A DNA stretch of 64,000 bases, from contig CAYNPH010000027.1 of NCBI GenBank assembly GCA_964399035.1, positions 1 to 64,000 on the forward strand, given 5' to 3'. Below, piece by piece: positions 52,404 through 61,604 of this stretch. The position numbers and the translations under genes are program-made. The notes beneath the pieces were generated by a model. It saw only the letters and a list, made by a program, of their open reading frames with translations. It was not told the DNA's origin and made no database searches. Each line of letters starts with the position of its first letter. Position 1 is the first letter of the stretch. The DNA comes from WAOL01 sp964399035. GTDB taxonomy: Archaea > Thermoproteota > Thermoprotei_A > Sulfolobales > NBVN01.

Positions 52404-53516
52404 ATGAGCATTAAGAACACCTTCAGGTTCTATGAGTGGGAGGTCAGGTACGTTCCCTCGAGACCGTCCGTGCTGGTGATAGAGGTAACGACTAGGTGCA
52501 ACCTATCGTGCGTGCATTGCTTTAGGAGGGGTATGCGGGAAAGCGAGGGTGACATGGACTACGAGCTGTTCCTGAAGCTAATGCGGGAGGTGCGCGATTG
52601 GGGAGGTGTGGAGAGGATAACCTTAACTGGGTGGGGCGAACCCACGGTTCACCCCAACATACTCGACATGCTTAACGAGGCCAAGAAAGTTGCTAAGGAA
52701 GTATACCTAAGCACGAACGGCGTAACACTCGCTGAGATGGCTGACGACCTGATAAGGCTGAGGGTCGACGGGCTCTACGTCAGCGTAGACTCCCCCGAGG
52801 TAGAGACGTTCTCGAGGCTAAGGTTAGGGGGTTCACTCACTAAGGTCCTCGAAGGACTGAAGAAGCTCAAGGAACTGAAATTCGCTAAACACTCACCTAA
52901 GCCTGCAGTAACGATAATATTCACGATAACTAAGATGAACTACCATCAAGTGATTGAGGCCTCCTTGCTGGCTAAGGAGGTAATGGCTAACAGGTTAGTC
53001 TACAGTAACTTAATACCGCCCAATAAGGGGGTCGAGGACCTAACATGCCTAGGCGACGTTGAATGCACCGAGAAAGTACTGAGGGACATTGCTGAGGTAA
53101 GTAAGGAGGCAATGGACGGGAAACTATCAGTGCAGTCAACATACCTCAACGTCAGAAGCTACTTCCTATGCCCCTTCATAAGTTACGGGGCCACATACAT
53201 CTGTAGCGATGGGGCGGTAACCCCATGCATGTACTTCGCCCACGACTGGAGCCCCACCCTATTCGGCGTAAGTAGACACGTTAGGAGAGTAGTGATGGGT
53301 GACCTACATAAGCAGGACTTGCTCAGCATCTGGCAGTCACCCGACTACGTCAGGTTCAGGTTCGCCGTGAGGTCCGGACAGATGCCTTCCTGCCTGGACT
53401 GCGAGCTCGCTGAGTACTGTAGCTACACCTTAGAGAACACTTACGACTGCTTGGGCAACGCACCCTCATGCGGGTCCTGCCCATTCGCTAAAAACCTATC
53501 CTTCTGCCCCGTCTAA
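52404..53516 (+). CDS. Radical SAM/SPASM protein, probable tungsten-enzyme maturase
   Basis: The 370-residue protein has the radical SAM motif CxxxCxxC as CNLSCVHC (Cys32, 36, 39). The C-terminal part has many Cys in SPASM-like order (about 275 on, including CSDGAVTPCMYF, CLDCELAEYCSY and CGSCPF), for extra [4Fe-4S] clusters. Genes of this class sit beside AOR family genes in Thermococcales and others and are assigned to a tungsten-oxidoreductase maturase family. The exact modification is unknown. It starts 110 bases after the AOR stop. Confidence 0.82.
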   Translation: MSIKNTFRFYEWEVRYVPSRPSVLVIEVTTRCNLSCVHCFRRGMRESEGDMDYELFLKLMREVRDWGGVERITLTGWGEPTVHPNILDMLNEAKKVAKEVYLSTNGVTLAEMADDLIRLRVDGLYVSVDSPEVETFSRLRLGGSLTKVLEGLKKLKELKFAKHSPKPAVTIIFTITKMNYHQVIEASLLAKEVMANRLVYSNLIPPNKGVEDLTCLGDVECTEKVLRDIAEVSKEAMDGKLSVQSTYLNVRSYFLCPFISYGATYICSDGAVTPCMYFAHDWSPTLFGVSRHVRRVVMGDLHKQDLLSIWQSPDYVRFRFAVRSGQMPSCLDCELAEYCSYTLENTYDCLGNAPSCGSCPFAKNLSFCPV

Positions 53517-53533
53517 GCGGGCCTCACCCCATT

Positions 53534-53983
53534 TTACTCAGCGTGTTTATGGTGCGTGTGTGGGTGGGTGCGGCCCCCTCCTTCAACAGCTAATAGCATT
53601 GTCCTCGCTATGTTGACTCCCCGAATACTGACGAGCTTGCCCAGAAGCTCCTTAATTTCTTCAGTCTTACCCCTAACAACTATAGCTAGCATGCAGTGAT
53701 CCTCGTCTAGGTGAATGTGTAGCGTCGACACTATCAGGTCAAGGAACTCGTGCTGAACGTCTGTTAACTCCTTATCGGCACCTTTACGGGAGTGGTCGTA
53801 AATGACGCCTATGATGCCTACGGCATTCTCCGCGGTTTCCCATTTATGTTCATTTATGAATAGCTTGAGGGCTTCCCTAACTAAGGCCGATTTACTCTTA
53901 ATTCCTAAGGTCTTCATGCACTCCTCCAACTCCTGGGCAAGTGATTCGGGGACGTAGATGCCGAATTTCCCCCTCAGGTTCAA
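53534..53983 (-). CDS. nikR: Nickel-responsive regulator NikR
   Basis: The 149-residue protein has an N-terminal ribbon-helix-helix (about 5-45) and a C-terminal ACT-like metal domain. All four high-affinity nickel ligands are visible: His78, His89, His91 and Cys97 (QHEF, then STLHIHLDEDHC). A His-rich tail (HPHTHHKH) adds metal-binding capacity. NikR represses nickel uptake genes when nickel is plentiful. No nickel transporter is nearby, but the window codes for a nickel hydrogenase. Start is TTG. Confidence 0.85.
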   Translation of the reverse strand: MNLRGKFGIYVPESLAQELEECMKTLGIKSKSALVREALKLFINEHKWETAENAVGIIGVIYDHSRKGADKELTDVQHEFLDLIVSTLHIHLDEDHCMLAIVVRGKTEEIKELLGKLVSIRGVNIARTMLLAVEGGGRTHPHTHHKHAE

Positions 53984-54029
53984 GCACCGCGATTAGAGAC
54001 GCTTAAGGAATTAATTAAGAAAACGGGTG

Positions 54030-54680
54030 CTAAGCCCTCCTGACTCTTCGAACGGAAACAAACTTAGATGACGTTAGGTAGAACCTGAAGGGCTCGTCCA
54101 GATCCTCGGTCACACCTACCCTGAAGTCACGCATGACGTCATCGTCACTCACACGCAACCCGACGTCCTCCACCCATAGCCCATTCGTTTTCCTAACGTA
54201 CATTGGTGTTTTATGGAAGGACTTATCCACGCGTAGGGCGCGAGTTAGTCTGCCTGGCCCCGACGTGAGTAGCTTAGCGTTCGATAAGCTCCCCAAGCCG
54301 CGGAACCTCACCATGTGTTCCATGCCCTCCACTGGTTCTATAGCACGAAAGAGAACAGCGCCACCAGCACCGTCTTCATGAGCAACTACGTTGAGCATCC
54401 AGTGAGTGTGTATGCCATACACTAGGGCTAAGCCGCACTCCCCGTAAAGAGTTCTCCTCAGATCCCCACCCTTCCTAGCTCTCGAGGCAGGATCCTCGGA
54501 ACCGAAGTAAGCCTCAACCTCGACAATGATTCCCGAGAGCCTCTCACCATCGATGTCGCGGACCAGTAACTTCCCCAGCAAGTCACGGGCAACGATATCT
54601 GGCCTCCTACAGTAGAACTCCTTACTAAGAACAGAACCTGGGATGTGGGGAACTACCTGTCTACTCACGCCGTTCACCAC
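54030..54680 (-). CDS. 3-methyladenine DNA glycosylase (AAG/MPG family)
   Basis: The 216-residue protein removes alkylated and deaminated purines to start base excision repair. Family motifs: the catalytic-Glu segment IIVEVEAYFGSEDPASRARKG (about 50-70), LVYGIHTHWMLNVV and the GPGRLTRAL segment (about 152). The M48 peptidase gene upstream overlaps by 20 bases, so they share a transcript. Confidence 0.88.
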   Translation of the reverse strand: MVNGVSRQVVPHIPGSVLSKEFYCRRPDIVARDLLGKLLVRDIDGERLSGIIVEVEAYFGSEDPASRARKGGDLRRTLYGECGLALVYGIHTHWMLNVVAHEDGAGGAVLFRAIEPVEGMEHMVRFRGLGSLSNAKLLTSGPGRLTRALRVDKSFHKTPMYVRKTNGLWVEDVGLRVSDDDVMRDFRVGVTEDLDEPFRFYLTSSKFVSVRRVRRA

Positions 54681-55338
54681 CCGCCACCTCGCAAGGCATT
54701 GGGTGAGGGTTCACGGCCTCAGCAACGCGAATGGAATTCATAAATAACCTCCCAAGTAGGCCAAGATCCCTCACGGCATTCCTTAGCGCTTCACTATACC
54801 TGATAACGGCCTCCACAAATATTGCCTCACCAACCACCCGCGCGGCGTGGGCGTTAGCCTCAGCCTCCTCAGCCCCGAAGGGGATCCACCGCATGAGCCT
54901 TGACTCAAGCCTCCGCACGATCAGCGACGCGTAAGGGAAAGCTGCTAGTATGATGAATGCGGTCAATATCGCGGCGAGAACCTCGTAAAGCGGGTTACCT
55001 GGTAAGGGTGCGCTAACAAGTAACCACAGCGGAACGGCTGTGATGAGTAGGACAACGTCAACTAGCAGTAAGTAACCGCAGGCACTCGTGAGTAAGTTAC
55101 GTAGTAACCTCCTCCGATCCTTAATCATGGTTAGGTGGTAAGCCTCATGCGCTAGTATCGCCCTCAAATGCTCGTCGCTGAGACTCCGTGCAACGGCCTC
55201 GGAAACAAGCACGAGGTTCAGCCACGGAATTGCCGCAATGCCTGGGAAATACTTACTAACCATTACCTTAGCATCACCGCAACCAGCCTCCAACGCCAAC
55301 CTCTCAACCCTTCTCATGAGGTCCTCATGTTCCTCCAT
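54661..55338 (-). CDS. M48 family zinc metalloprotease, short form
   Basis: The 225-residue protein has the zinc motif HEAYH (64-68), two central spans (about 82-140) and a third-ligand Glu in EEAEANAHAARV (about 170). It is like HtpX but lacks the usual N-terminal spans. It probably degrades damaged membrane proteins. It is co-transcribed with the DNA glycosylase gene, which is an unusual pairing. Confidence 0.78.
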   Translation of the reverse strand: MEEHEDLMRRVERLALEAGCGDAKVMVSKYFPGIAAIPWLNLVLVSEAVARSLSDEHLRAILAHEAYHLTMIKDRRRLLRNLLTSACGYLLLVDVVLLITAVPLWLLVSAPLPGNPLYEVLAAILTAFIILAAFPYASLIVRRLESRLMRWIPFGAEEAEANAHAARVVGEAIFVEAVIRYSEALRNAVRDLGLLGRLFMNSIRVAEAVNPHPMPCEVAGGERRE

Positions 55339-55402
55339 TGATCGAGACCTCCAATGGCGCCTAGGAATACTTACCTCAAAACAAGTAATTAATGCGCAGT
55401 AA

Positions 55403-56312
55403 CTACGGTATCAACGAAGCCATGACTAGGGTGAACCCCACGATTACGGATCCAGCCAGCCTGCCCCGCGTGAGTGCTTCACCAATGGTTCCCGCAGAAA
55501 TGAACTGCGTTAACACCGGTGTGAGGGCGGTCGCTAGCGTAGGCACCAACACACCAATGTCCCTAATGGCCACTACGAAGAGTGAGAAACCAATGAAGTA
55601 CGCAACCACACCCGACGCCATCCCGAAAAATACGCCCCGTAAGAGCCCTGAACGCGTCACGCCTTCCTTAACTTCCGAGCGCCTCCTAACCCTTAGGAAA
55701 CCCACGGTGAGAAGTACTGGTGCGAGCACTGCCGACCTAACGAAGGCTAGGGTAAAGGGATCTACGCTGGAGTACTTAGCAACGTAAGATACGGCATCGA
55801 CGCTAATCCCCCAAAACACGGCCGCCGCAACCCCGAAGAGAACTCCGGCACGGCTAAACCCGCTCTCCTGCCTCCTCCCTTCGTCCCGCACAGCAAGGTA
55901 CACTCCGAAGAGCGCTATGGGTGTCAGCGCCAGCACCATGATGTTCTCTCGCTCCCCCAGTAAGGCAATGGCGCTTAACTGAGCCACTAGTATGTACTGG
56001 TACGAGATAAGGACTGCTAGACCAGTGCCTAACTCCCTTATGGCGTACGCGTAAGCGATGTCACCTAAGCCAGGGCCGAGCACGGCCGATGCAACAATCA
56101 TTAACGCTATGACAGGCCTAAACACGTCGCCTGAGAAACCTAGGAGAAGTATGACCGGAGTGAAAAGGGCAAGCGAAGTAACGAACCTAATCCCAGCTAA
56201 ATAATACGGGATCGTTAAGGTACCTAAGCCCCACCTTGATTAAGGCAGGCGTCACAGCCCACGCTACAGCTGCACCCACGCCCATTAACGTACCTAGTGC
56301 CATGACCTGCAT
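55403..56312 (-). CDS. EamA (drug/metabolite) transporter gene with a +1 frame break
   Basis: The intact part (55403-56125) gives the last 240 residues of a 10-span EamA family protein. The missing first span lies upstream in another frame: from ATG 56312 a clear hydrophobic start (GTLMGVGAAVAWAVTPALIK) runs to TAG at 56189. One extra base near 56187-56194 (GGG run or the stop itself) joins the halves as VLFSW-IRFVTSLALF. The rest of the protein shows normal codon use. It may be a recent mutation, a sequencing error or a programmed shift. Confidence 0.75.
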
Positions 56313-56414
56313 CGCCGCTCCTCCCGTTCACTAACCCTGATAACCGTAAGGGGGTGGGTACTGCCGAATTAAGATTACTCCTTAACTACCTCCTAAATAA
56401 TATACTTGGTACTT

Positions 56415-56545
56415 GGATGATGTGTTGGGGGGCCTTGAACCCCTGTGCAGGGGTGATGAAGTACGAATCCGGTCTGATGCTAATCCTTCTGGCGTAAACA
56501 CTGTTTAAGGTGGGATTAGCAACCCACAGCCATAAAAACCCTTTG
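56415..56545. ncRNA. Intergenic structured stretch; C/D-box-like or tRNA-like remnant
   Basis: On the plus strand, an ATGATGT (near 56417), TTGA (56435), GTGATGA (56453-56459) and CTGA (56474) occur in the order of the boxes of a C/D guide RNA, although the spacing is longer than usual. On the minus strand the same bases resemble an A box and a T-arm (GGTTCAAGGCC) of a tRNA, but no acceptor or anticodon stem forms. An 8-base inverted repeat (GCTAATCC ... GGATTAGC) spans 56480-56519. The TATA-like run cataaaaac (near 56530) serves the gene at 56578. Confidence 0.25.
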
Positions 56546-56577
56546 CATTACCATAACGTCTTAGAGGGTGTATTTCG

Positions 56578-57276
56578 TTGGAAATCGGCCTCCACTGGGA
56601 AGTCCTAACCCCTAAAAACCTAGTGCTTGAGGCGGTGTTCGCGGTAGTAATGCTTATCTACGCGGTCGCAGTGGTGCGGGCAACGAAGTTCGTGTATGAC
56701 TTCATGCGATCGAGAGGGATGAAGCACAATGTCGCCGTCTACTACAACAGGAAGTTAATTCACGTTTTTGCCGGCGGTGTCGTGGCGCTCCTGGTCCCGT
56801 TCGTGTTCACATCACCGATAATACCGTTCATGATAGCGATGGTGATGGCGATCTTCACCTACATACCTCATAGGAAGGGCGAGCTGATGGACTGGTTCCA
56901 AGTTGAGGACAACATGTTCGAAGTTAACTTCTGCCTGATGTGGGGTATCTCAATGCTCCTAGCATGGTTCATACTAGGTAGCCCGATATACGCGTTAATC
57001 CCCATACTCTTCATGGCGTTCGGGGACGCGGTAACTGGCGTAGTCAGGAACACGATGTTCAAGAAACGCACTAAGTCATGGTGGGGCAACATAGCGATGT
57101 TCGCCGTCTGCGCGCCGATAGGTGTGCTACTCCTAAACAGCTTATGGGGCGTGCCCATAGCGGCTCTAGCATCTTTCGTTGAGCACTATGAGTTTAACCC
57201 CGTAGACGATAATGTGCTCATAAGCGCGTCGAGCTTCATAGCGGTATTATTACTCAAGATGTTTTTACTGCACTAG
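56578..57276 (+). CDS. Dolichol/phytol kinase-like membrane protein
   Basis: The 232-residue protein has about six or seven spans. NRKLIHVFAGGVVALLVP (about 60-77) and FMAFGDAVTGVVRN (about 147-160) match the polyprenol kinase family. It is a second member of the family represented at 29059-29670. Start is TTG with an SD-like gagggtg. The substrate is likely an isoprenoid alcohol; this is inferred. Confidence 0.72.
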   Translation: MEIGLHWEVLTPKNLVLEAVFAVVMLIYAVAVVRATKFVYDFMRSRGMKHNVAVYYNRKLIHVFAGGVVALLVPFVFTSPIIPFMIAMVMAIFTYIPHRKGELMDWFQVEDNMFEVNFCLMWGISMLLAWFILGSPIYALIPILFMAFGDAVTGVVRNTMFKKRTKSWWGNIAMFAVCAPIGVLLLNSLWGVPIAALASFVEHYEFNPVDDNVLISASSFIAVLLLKMFLLH

Positions 57277-57340
57277 CATTCAAGTAAAGAAGGACATTTA
57301 AGCTCTAACCACACGGACCGTACCCATGAAACGTTACTCC

Positions 57341-58828
57341 TTACGGCATCACCAACTCCGTTAGGGAATATATGTTGTGCTGAACATTAAGCGCATCACT
57401 GAAGATCCTCACTAGCGGTGTGCATACTATGCTCAGTAAAATCATTGCCGCCATCAAGCCGTAGATAGCAAAGGATACTGTGAGGGGTAACTTGAATACT
57501 CCCACGCGCTTTACTGGGGAATGCCAAAGGTGCTCAAGTAACCTAACGTAGGATAGTGCGGCTATGCCGGAGGTCAGCACGAGCACTAGAGCCGATGGCA
57601 GGGACCCGTGAGTCATTAGCGCCCCATAAAGGGTGACCTTACTTATGAAGCCAGGGAACGGGGGAACACCTACTAGGTTCAATATACTGGCTGTCAGCGG
57701 TATGAGCACGCTGGGCACGGCCCTACCCATACCCTCTAAAACGTAGATGTCCCTAGACCCAACCCACTTAACTAGCATCCCGATAGAGAGGAAAGCCAGT
57801 GCCTTACCCAACGCGTGGGTGAGGGCGTGAAGCAACGCAGCCGAGGCGCCGCCCACACCCGCAGTTAACCCCATGAACAAGTATGCAGTGTTCAATACGG
57901 TGCTATAGGCAAGCATTCTCTTAACGTCCCTCTGCACGAGCATGGCTACCGCGGCGTAGAGGGCCCCAACCTGCGCCAATACCTGAATCAGCGGCGCTAC
58001 AAAACCCATAGGGCTTAACCCCACCGCGGACAACCTGACCAGCACGTAGAACCCTGTGAGGACACTTACGCCGGAAAGTATCGCGGAGAACGGAGGCACA
58101 GCCTCGGAATGAGCGTCAGGGAGCCAGAAATGGTTCGGAAATAAGGCAGAGAAGAACGAAAGCGACCACACGGTCATTAACGTGGCGACACCTCCCGCCA
58201 CACCCAAGCCAGCCACGCCAGCGAGGGAAACATCGCCGAAGTACATCGAGCCACTTAAGCCGTAAACCACGCCGGCAGACAACGCGAGCATCAAGCCCGC
58301 CAAGCCACCGAACACAGCGTACTTTAGGGCAGCAGCAACGGCCCTCCCCCTCCTCAAGGAAATTAAGGCGTATGAAGAAACACAGAGTAACTCCATCATC
58401 ACGTAAACATTAAACAAGTCAGTAGTCAACACGACCCCCGCATAACCGGAAGCGAAGAGCAACATGAAAGCATACGCAGCAACTAAGTCAGCACCTGAGC
58501 CACGCAAGAACCACTTCAAAGCAACAGCACAGGTAAAAATAACGGCAGTACCAACGAGAAGGAACGCACCGGCAACACGATTAGCTACGAGCACCACGCC
58601 TGCCGGCGGGGGCCACCCACCGAAAGCATAAACAAGCACTTCACCACTGAAAACCCGTAGAGCCACCAGCACCGACACCACTAGCTGGGCCGCTAGACCG
58701 CTCCAGAAGAGAGTAGTAGCTAGTGACGCGTTACGCATGACCTTAGCCACGAGCAACATGAATACCGTGATGACTGGTGCAAGAACGGCGACGCACAGTA
58801 GCGGTGCTGGGGACACGGACTGCATCAC
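57341..58828 (-). CDS. mnhD: Mrp-type antiporter subunit D, second cluster
   Basis: The 495-residue protein has about 14 spans. The Glu of the fifth span (VMMELLCVSSYAL, near 147) and the motif QRDVKRMLAYSTVLN with its Lys are intact, and PNHFWLPDAHSEAVPPFSA matches MrpD. It is the last gene of the run at 57341-61548 and overlaps the MnhC gene by four bases. Confidence 0.88.
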   Translation of the reverse strand: MMQSVSPAPLLCVAVLAPVITVFMLLVAKVMRNASLATTLFWSGLAAQLVVSVLVALRVFSGEVLVYAFGGWPPPAGVVLVANRVAGAFLLVGTAVIFTCAVALKWFLRGSGADLVAAYAFMLLFASGYAGVVLTTDLFNVYVMMELLCVSSYALISLRRGRAVAAALKYAVFGGLAGLMLALSAGVVYGLSGSMYFGDVSLAGVAGLGVAGGVATLMTVWSLSFFSALFPNHFWLPDAHSEAVPPFSAILSGVSVLTGFYVLVRLSAVGLSPMGFVAPLIQVLAQVGALYAAVAMLVQRDVKRMLAYSTVLNTAYLFMGLTAGVGGASAALLHALTHALGKALAFLSIGMLVKWVGSRDIYVLEGMGRAVPSVLIPLTASILNLVGVPPFPGFISKVTLYGALMTHGSLPSALVLVLTSGIAALSYVRLLEHLWHSPVKRVGVFKLPLTVSFAIYGLMAAMILLSIVCTPLVRIFSDALNVQHNIYSLTELVMP

Positions 58829-59250
58829 TCACTACCCTCCTCAACCTCTCCCTCAACCTCCTCAAGCACTCTCTCGAAACTCAGCGTGCCGTAGTCCTCA
58901 TAGAACCTCACGACGGCTACTGACAGGAACAGCGTGAACGCTACCCCTATCACGATGGAAGTAACGACGAGGGCTTGGGGCAGGGGATCAACGAAAACCC
59001 TCAACGCGTGCTCCAGCCCACCACCCTCCTCAAACAGCCAGACAGGAGGAAGTGAAGGGTACTTAACCCTAAAGCCTATGAACGCCAGCAGCACCGCCAC
59101 AGCGTCACTGACCATCCCCAAGCAAATCACCTTCTTAACAACGTTTCTCCTAAGTATAACGCCAGCAATACCCACCCCCACCGACACCAGCAAGGAAGCA
59201 ATAGCTAAGTTCAGAAGGAAGAGGTCTACCTCATTCACTACCCTCACCAC
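58825..59250 (-). CDS. mnhC: Mrp-type antiporter subunit C (NuoK-like), second cluster
   Basis: The 141-residue protein has three spans and the segment VDPLPQALVVTSIVIGVAFTL, like the first-cluster MnhC. It overlaps the MnhB gene by 20 bases. Confidence 0.88.
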   Translation of the reverse strand: MVRVVNEVDLFLLNLAIASLLVSVGVGIAGVILRRNVVKKVICLGMVSDAVAVLLAFIGFRVKYPSLPPVWLFEEGGGLEHALRVFVDPLPQALVVTSIVIGVAFTLFLSVAVVRFYEDYGTLSFERVLEEVEGEVEEGSE

Positions 59251-60001
59251 CCATCGACGACCACACGATAAGACCGACGAGGGTGAAGGCAGCCCCCACA
59301 GCGATAGCCTCGAAAACGTTAAGCAACACAGTATACACGGGAACCACGCAGCACCCGGGAATCACTAACTTAGGCATGGGCCTCCCGGTTAAGGCGTAGG
59401 GACCCAAACCGTACAGCATCCCTACGATAGCTGGCGCTACAGCGAGCGCGGAGAGGGCCAGTAACGCGACGCTTCTAGTAAGGAGCAAGGTACTGACACG
59501 GTTAAACCAACCGGTAACTACGCCGTGAGCGGCCATGAACAGGAAGGCCATGACCGCTACGACTGCACCAGCCTGAAAACCGCCGCCCGGAGAGAGATGA
59601 CCTTCCAGAGCTAACCCCCCAGCCACGGCAAGCGTTAAGGGAAGCGACAGCTTGAGTACCGTAGTGACGACTGGTGAGAGCCTCACCCCCACACCCGTGC
59701 TTTGCGTGCCCCCGCTTAACTTCCCAGTAAACGTTAGTGCGGCAAGCAACGCGGCGAATAGAACCGCGGTCTCAAAGAACGTATCCACAGCCCTGAAATC
59801 CCAGATAACGGCATTCACAACTGAGCGCACCCATAAGCTGAAACCAGTCACGTACGAGTGCGTGACGTAGTAGGCCCCAGCCTCACCCAACTCTACCCTA
59901 ATAGGAAGTAACGTGGCGCCCCTCAGCGTCGCTAGGTAAGCGATGGCAAGCGAGGTAACTATGACCGCTAAAGCGGCAAGCAACCTTCGGTACCTCTTCA
60001 C
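59231..60001 (-). CDS. mnhB: Mrp-type antiporter subunit B, fused form, second cluster
   Basis: The 256-residue protein has the MbhE-like segment VIWDFRAVDTFFETAVLF in its first half and GHLSPGGGFQAGAVVAV (MnhB) in the second. It is a paralogue of 21577-22389. It overlaps the gene upstream by four bases. Confidence 0.85.
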   Translation of the reverse strand: MKRYRRLLAALAVIVTSLAIAYLATLRGATLLPIRVELGEAGAYYVTHSYVTGFSLWVRSVVNAVIWDFRAVDTFFETAVLFAALLAALTFTGKLSGGTQSTGVGVRLSPVVTTVLKLSLPLTLAVAGGLALEGHLSPGGGFQAGAVVAVMAFLFMAAHGVVTGWFNRVSTLLLTRSVALLALSALAVAPAIVGMLYGLGPYALTGRPMPKLVIPGCCVVPVYTVLLNVFEAIAVGAAFTLVGLIVWSSMGGEGSE

Positions 60002-61548
60002 GGCACGACACCCCCTAAAAGCACTACCGCCACAGTAGCCACAAGCAGAACCAGTAGGGATAAGGTAGCAAGAAACCTCTCCTCCGTCTCAACAATCTCC
60101 AGCAGCTCAACGACCCTCTCAGCAACAAACCTGAATCTCCTCTCGAGACCCACCACGGCGCTAGGAAGGTGCGTGAAGGCCCTCCCCAGAAAACTACCTA
60201 GAACCTCGTGCCATGCAGTAAGCCAGGCACTAAAGCCCGAAACAAACCCTATTAAGAGCAACCACAGCATGAGCTGAACAGCGCTTAGTGAGAGCGAACC
60301 CAGCAACGACCACAGCAGGACGCAGAAGAGTATCAGGGTTAACGAAGCATTCACTAATAACGGTAAAGTTAGCGCAACCCGTGATCTCATCACCCTAAAC
60401 TTGAGGGAATTAGTCACTGCCGCTGACATCATCACTACGCTAAGCACGAGTAAACCCAGTGTCGGCACGGAAGCCGAACCCTGCAAACTTGAAAGCATTG
60501 CCGCCAACAAAGCCCTGCCAAGGAGGCTTACCGACGGGAAAGCACCCGAGACCAGCAGCAAGGTCAGCACAGGAGGTCGCGCGAAAGTTAGAGTGTGCCC
60601 GACCTCCAACCCCGCCTGGCGAGTGACGGAAGGCAGGATTGCGGGCACAAACATTACTGAACCCGCACCCAGAATTGCGGCAGCAAGCACGGCAGTATCG
60701 ACACTAAACAACATCAAGACACTGGTGAATGACAGGAGGAGCCCCGCGGTTGCCGAGACGTAGTACGCGACACACCCGCTTAAATCACGCCTCGCAAAAG
60801 CATGTGCGGACGCGTAAAACAATGTCACGAAACCCAACATACTGAAGGCCCAGAGCGCAACGTCCTCCACAACCTCACTTAACCCTAAGATCAAGCCGAG
60901 GTAACCCAGGTAAACAACGCTTACCGCCGACGCGACCATAAAGACATCATCACGCTCAGTAATCACCCTCAAAAACCATGGGTGGGCAGGCACAGCAACA
61001 GCGAGTACAGCGTATCCGAATAAGGAAATAATCCTGAGACCGCCCCCGCCAAGTTCGGCCCCAACAACGCTGGATGTATGGATGAGCAAGGACGCAGGCA
61101 ACAACACAGCAGCCACAAAACGCCCCAGCCCATGAGGTCTGCGCCCCCTAGACGCAACGCTAATCCCCACTAAGGCGATAACGCAGGCATCAATTAACAC
61201 AGCATGCAGCGTGCCAGAGCCAATCAAGATCGCTAGCAACACCAGCACGTAGAAAGAATGCGCTGCAACGAGAAATACCGACCCAACGTTCTCGCCCTCC
61301 CCCAATAGAAGCGCGTGCAACGTAGCCGTAGCCCACACCATGCAGAGTGACGCGATAAAGATAGCCTGTACCGCCACGAACCTTGGAAGAGCATTTAAGT
61401 GAAGCAACAAATAAGTAACCCTCACAAGAAGAACTAAGATCCCAATAAGGAAGAGGGTGTTACCCCACCTCACCCACCTCAAGTTAAGTAGGGAACCCAC
61501 TAGGGTCAGCAGTATTGACAGCACCACAGCTAAGTCAACAATTATCAT
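59998..61548 (-). CDS. Divergent antiporter-like membrane protein, first gene of the second Mrp-like cluster
   Basis: The 516-residue protein has about 14 spans and a C-terminal amphipathic, charged helix (about 440-485, RRFRFVAERVVELLEIVETE) plus a final span, a layout like NuoL with a lateral helix. The NuoL-type helix is still visible as RRDLSGCVAYYVSATAGLLL, but the Lys of the usual QRDVKRMLAYST motif is lost, and the fifth-span Glu is also not visible. It probably keeps a structural role. The order is this gene, mnhB, mnhC, mnhD; mnhE, F and G are missing. Confidence 0.65.
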   Translation of the reverse strand: MIIVDLAVVLSILLTLVGSLLNLRWVRWGNTLFLIGILVLLVRVTYLLLHLNALPRFVAVQAIFIASLCMVWATATLHALLLGEGENVGSVFLVAAHSFYVLVLLAILIGSGTLHAVLIDACVIALVGISVASRGRRPHGLGRFVAAVLLPASLLIHTSSVVGAELGGGGLRIISLFGYAVLAVAVPAHPWFLRVITERDDVFMVASAVSVVYLGYLGLILGLSEVVEDVALWAFSMLGFVTLFYASAHAFARRDLSGCVAYYVSATAGLLLSFTSVLMLFSVDTAVLAAAILGAGSVMFVPAILPSVTRQAGLEVGHTLTFARPPVLTLLLVSGAFPSVSLLGRALLAAMLSSLQGSASVPTLGLLVLSVVMMSAAVTNSLKFRVMRSRVALTLPLLVNASLTLILFCVLLWSLLGSLSLSAVQLMLWLLLIGFVSGFSAWLTAWHEVLGSFLGRAFTHLPSAVVGLERRFRFVAERVVELLEIVETEERFLATLSLLVLLVATVAVVLLGGVVP

Positions 61549-61604
61549 TCTAGAACCGCGTTAAATCAGCACGAACACCCTAATAAAGGAGATCGTTCCC
61601 CGGG

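Noticed and set aside
56415..56500. A complete tRNA gene on the minus strand
   Set aside because: The T-arm and A box look right, but no seven-base acceptor stem or anticodon stem can be formed.
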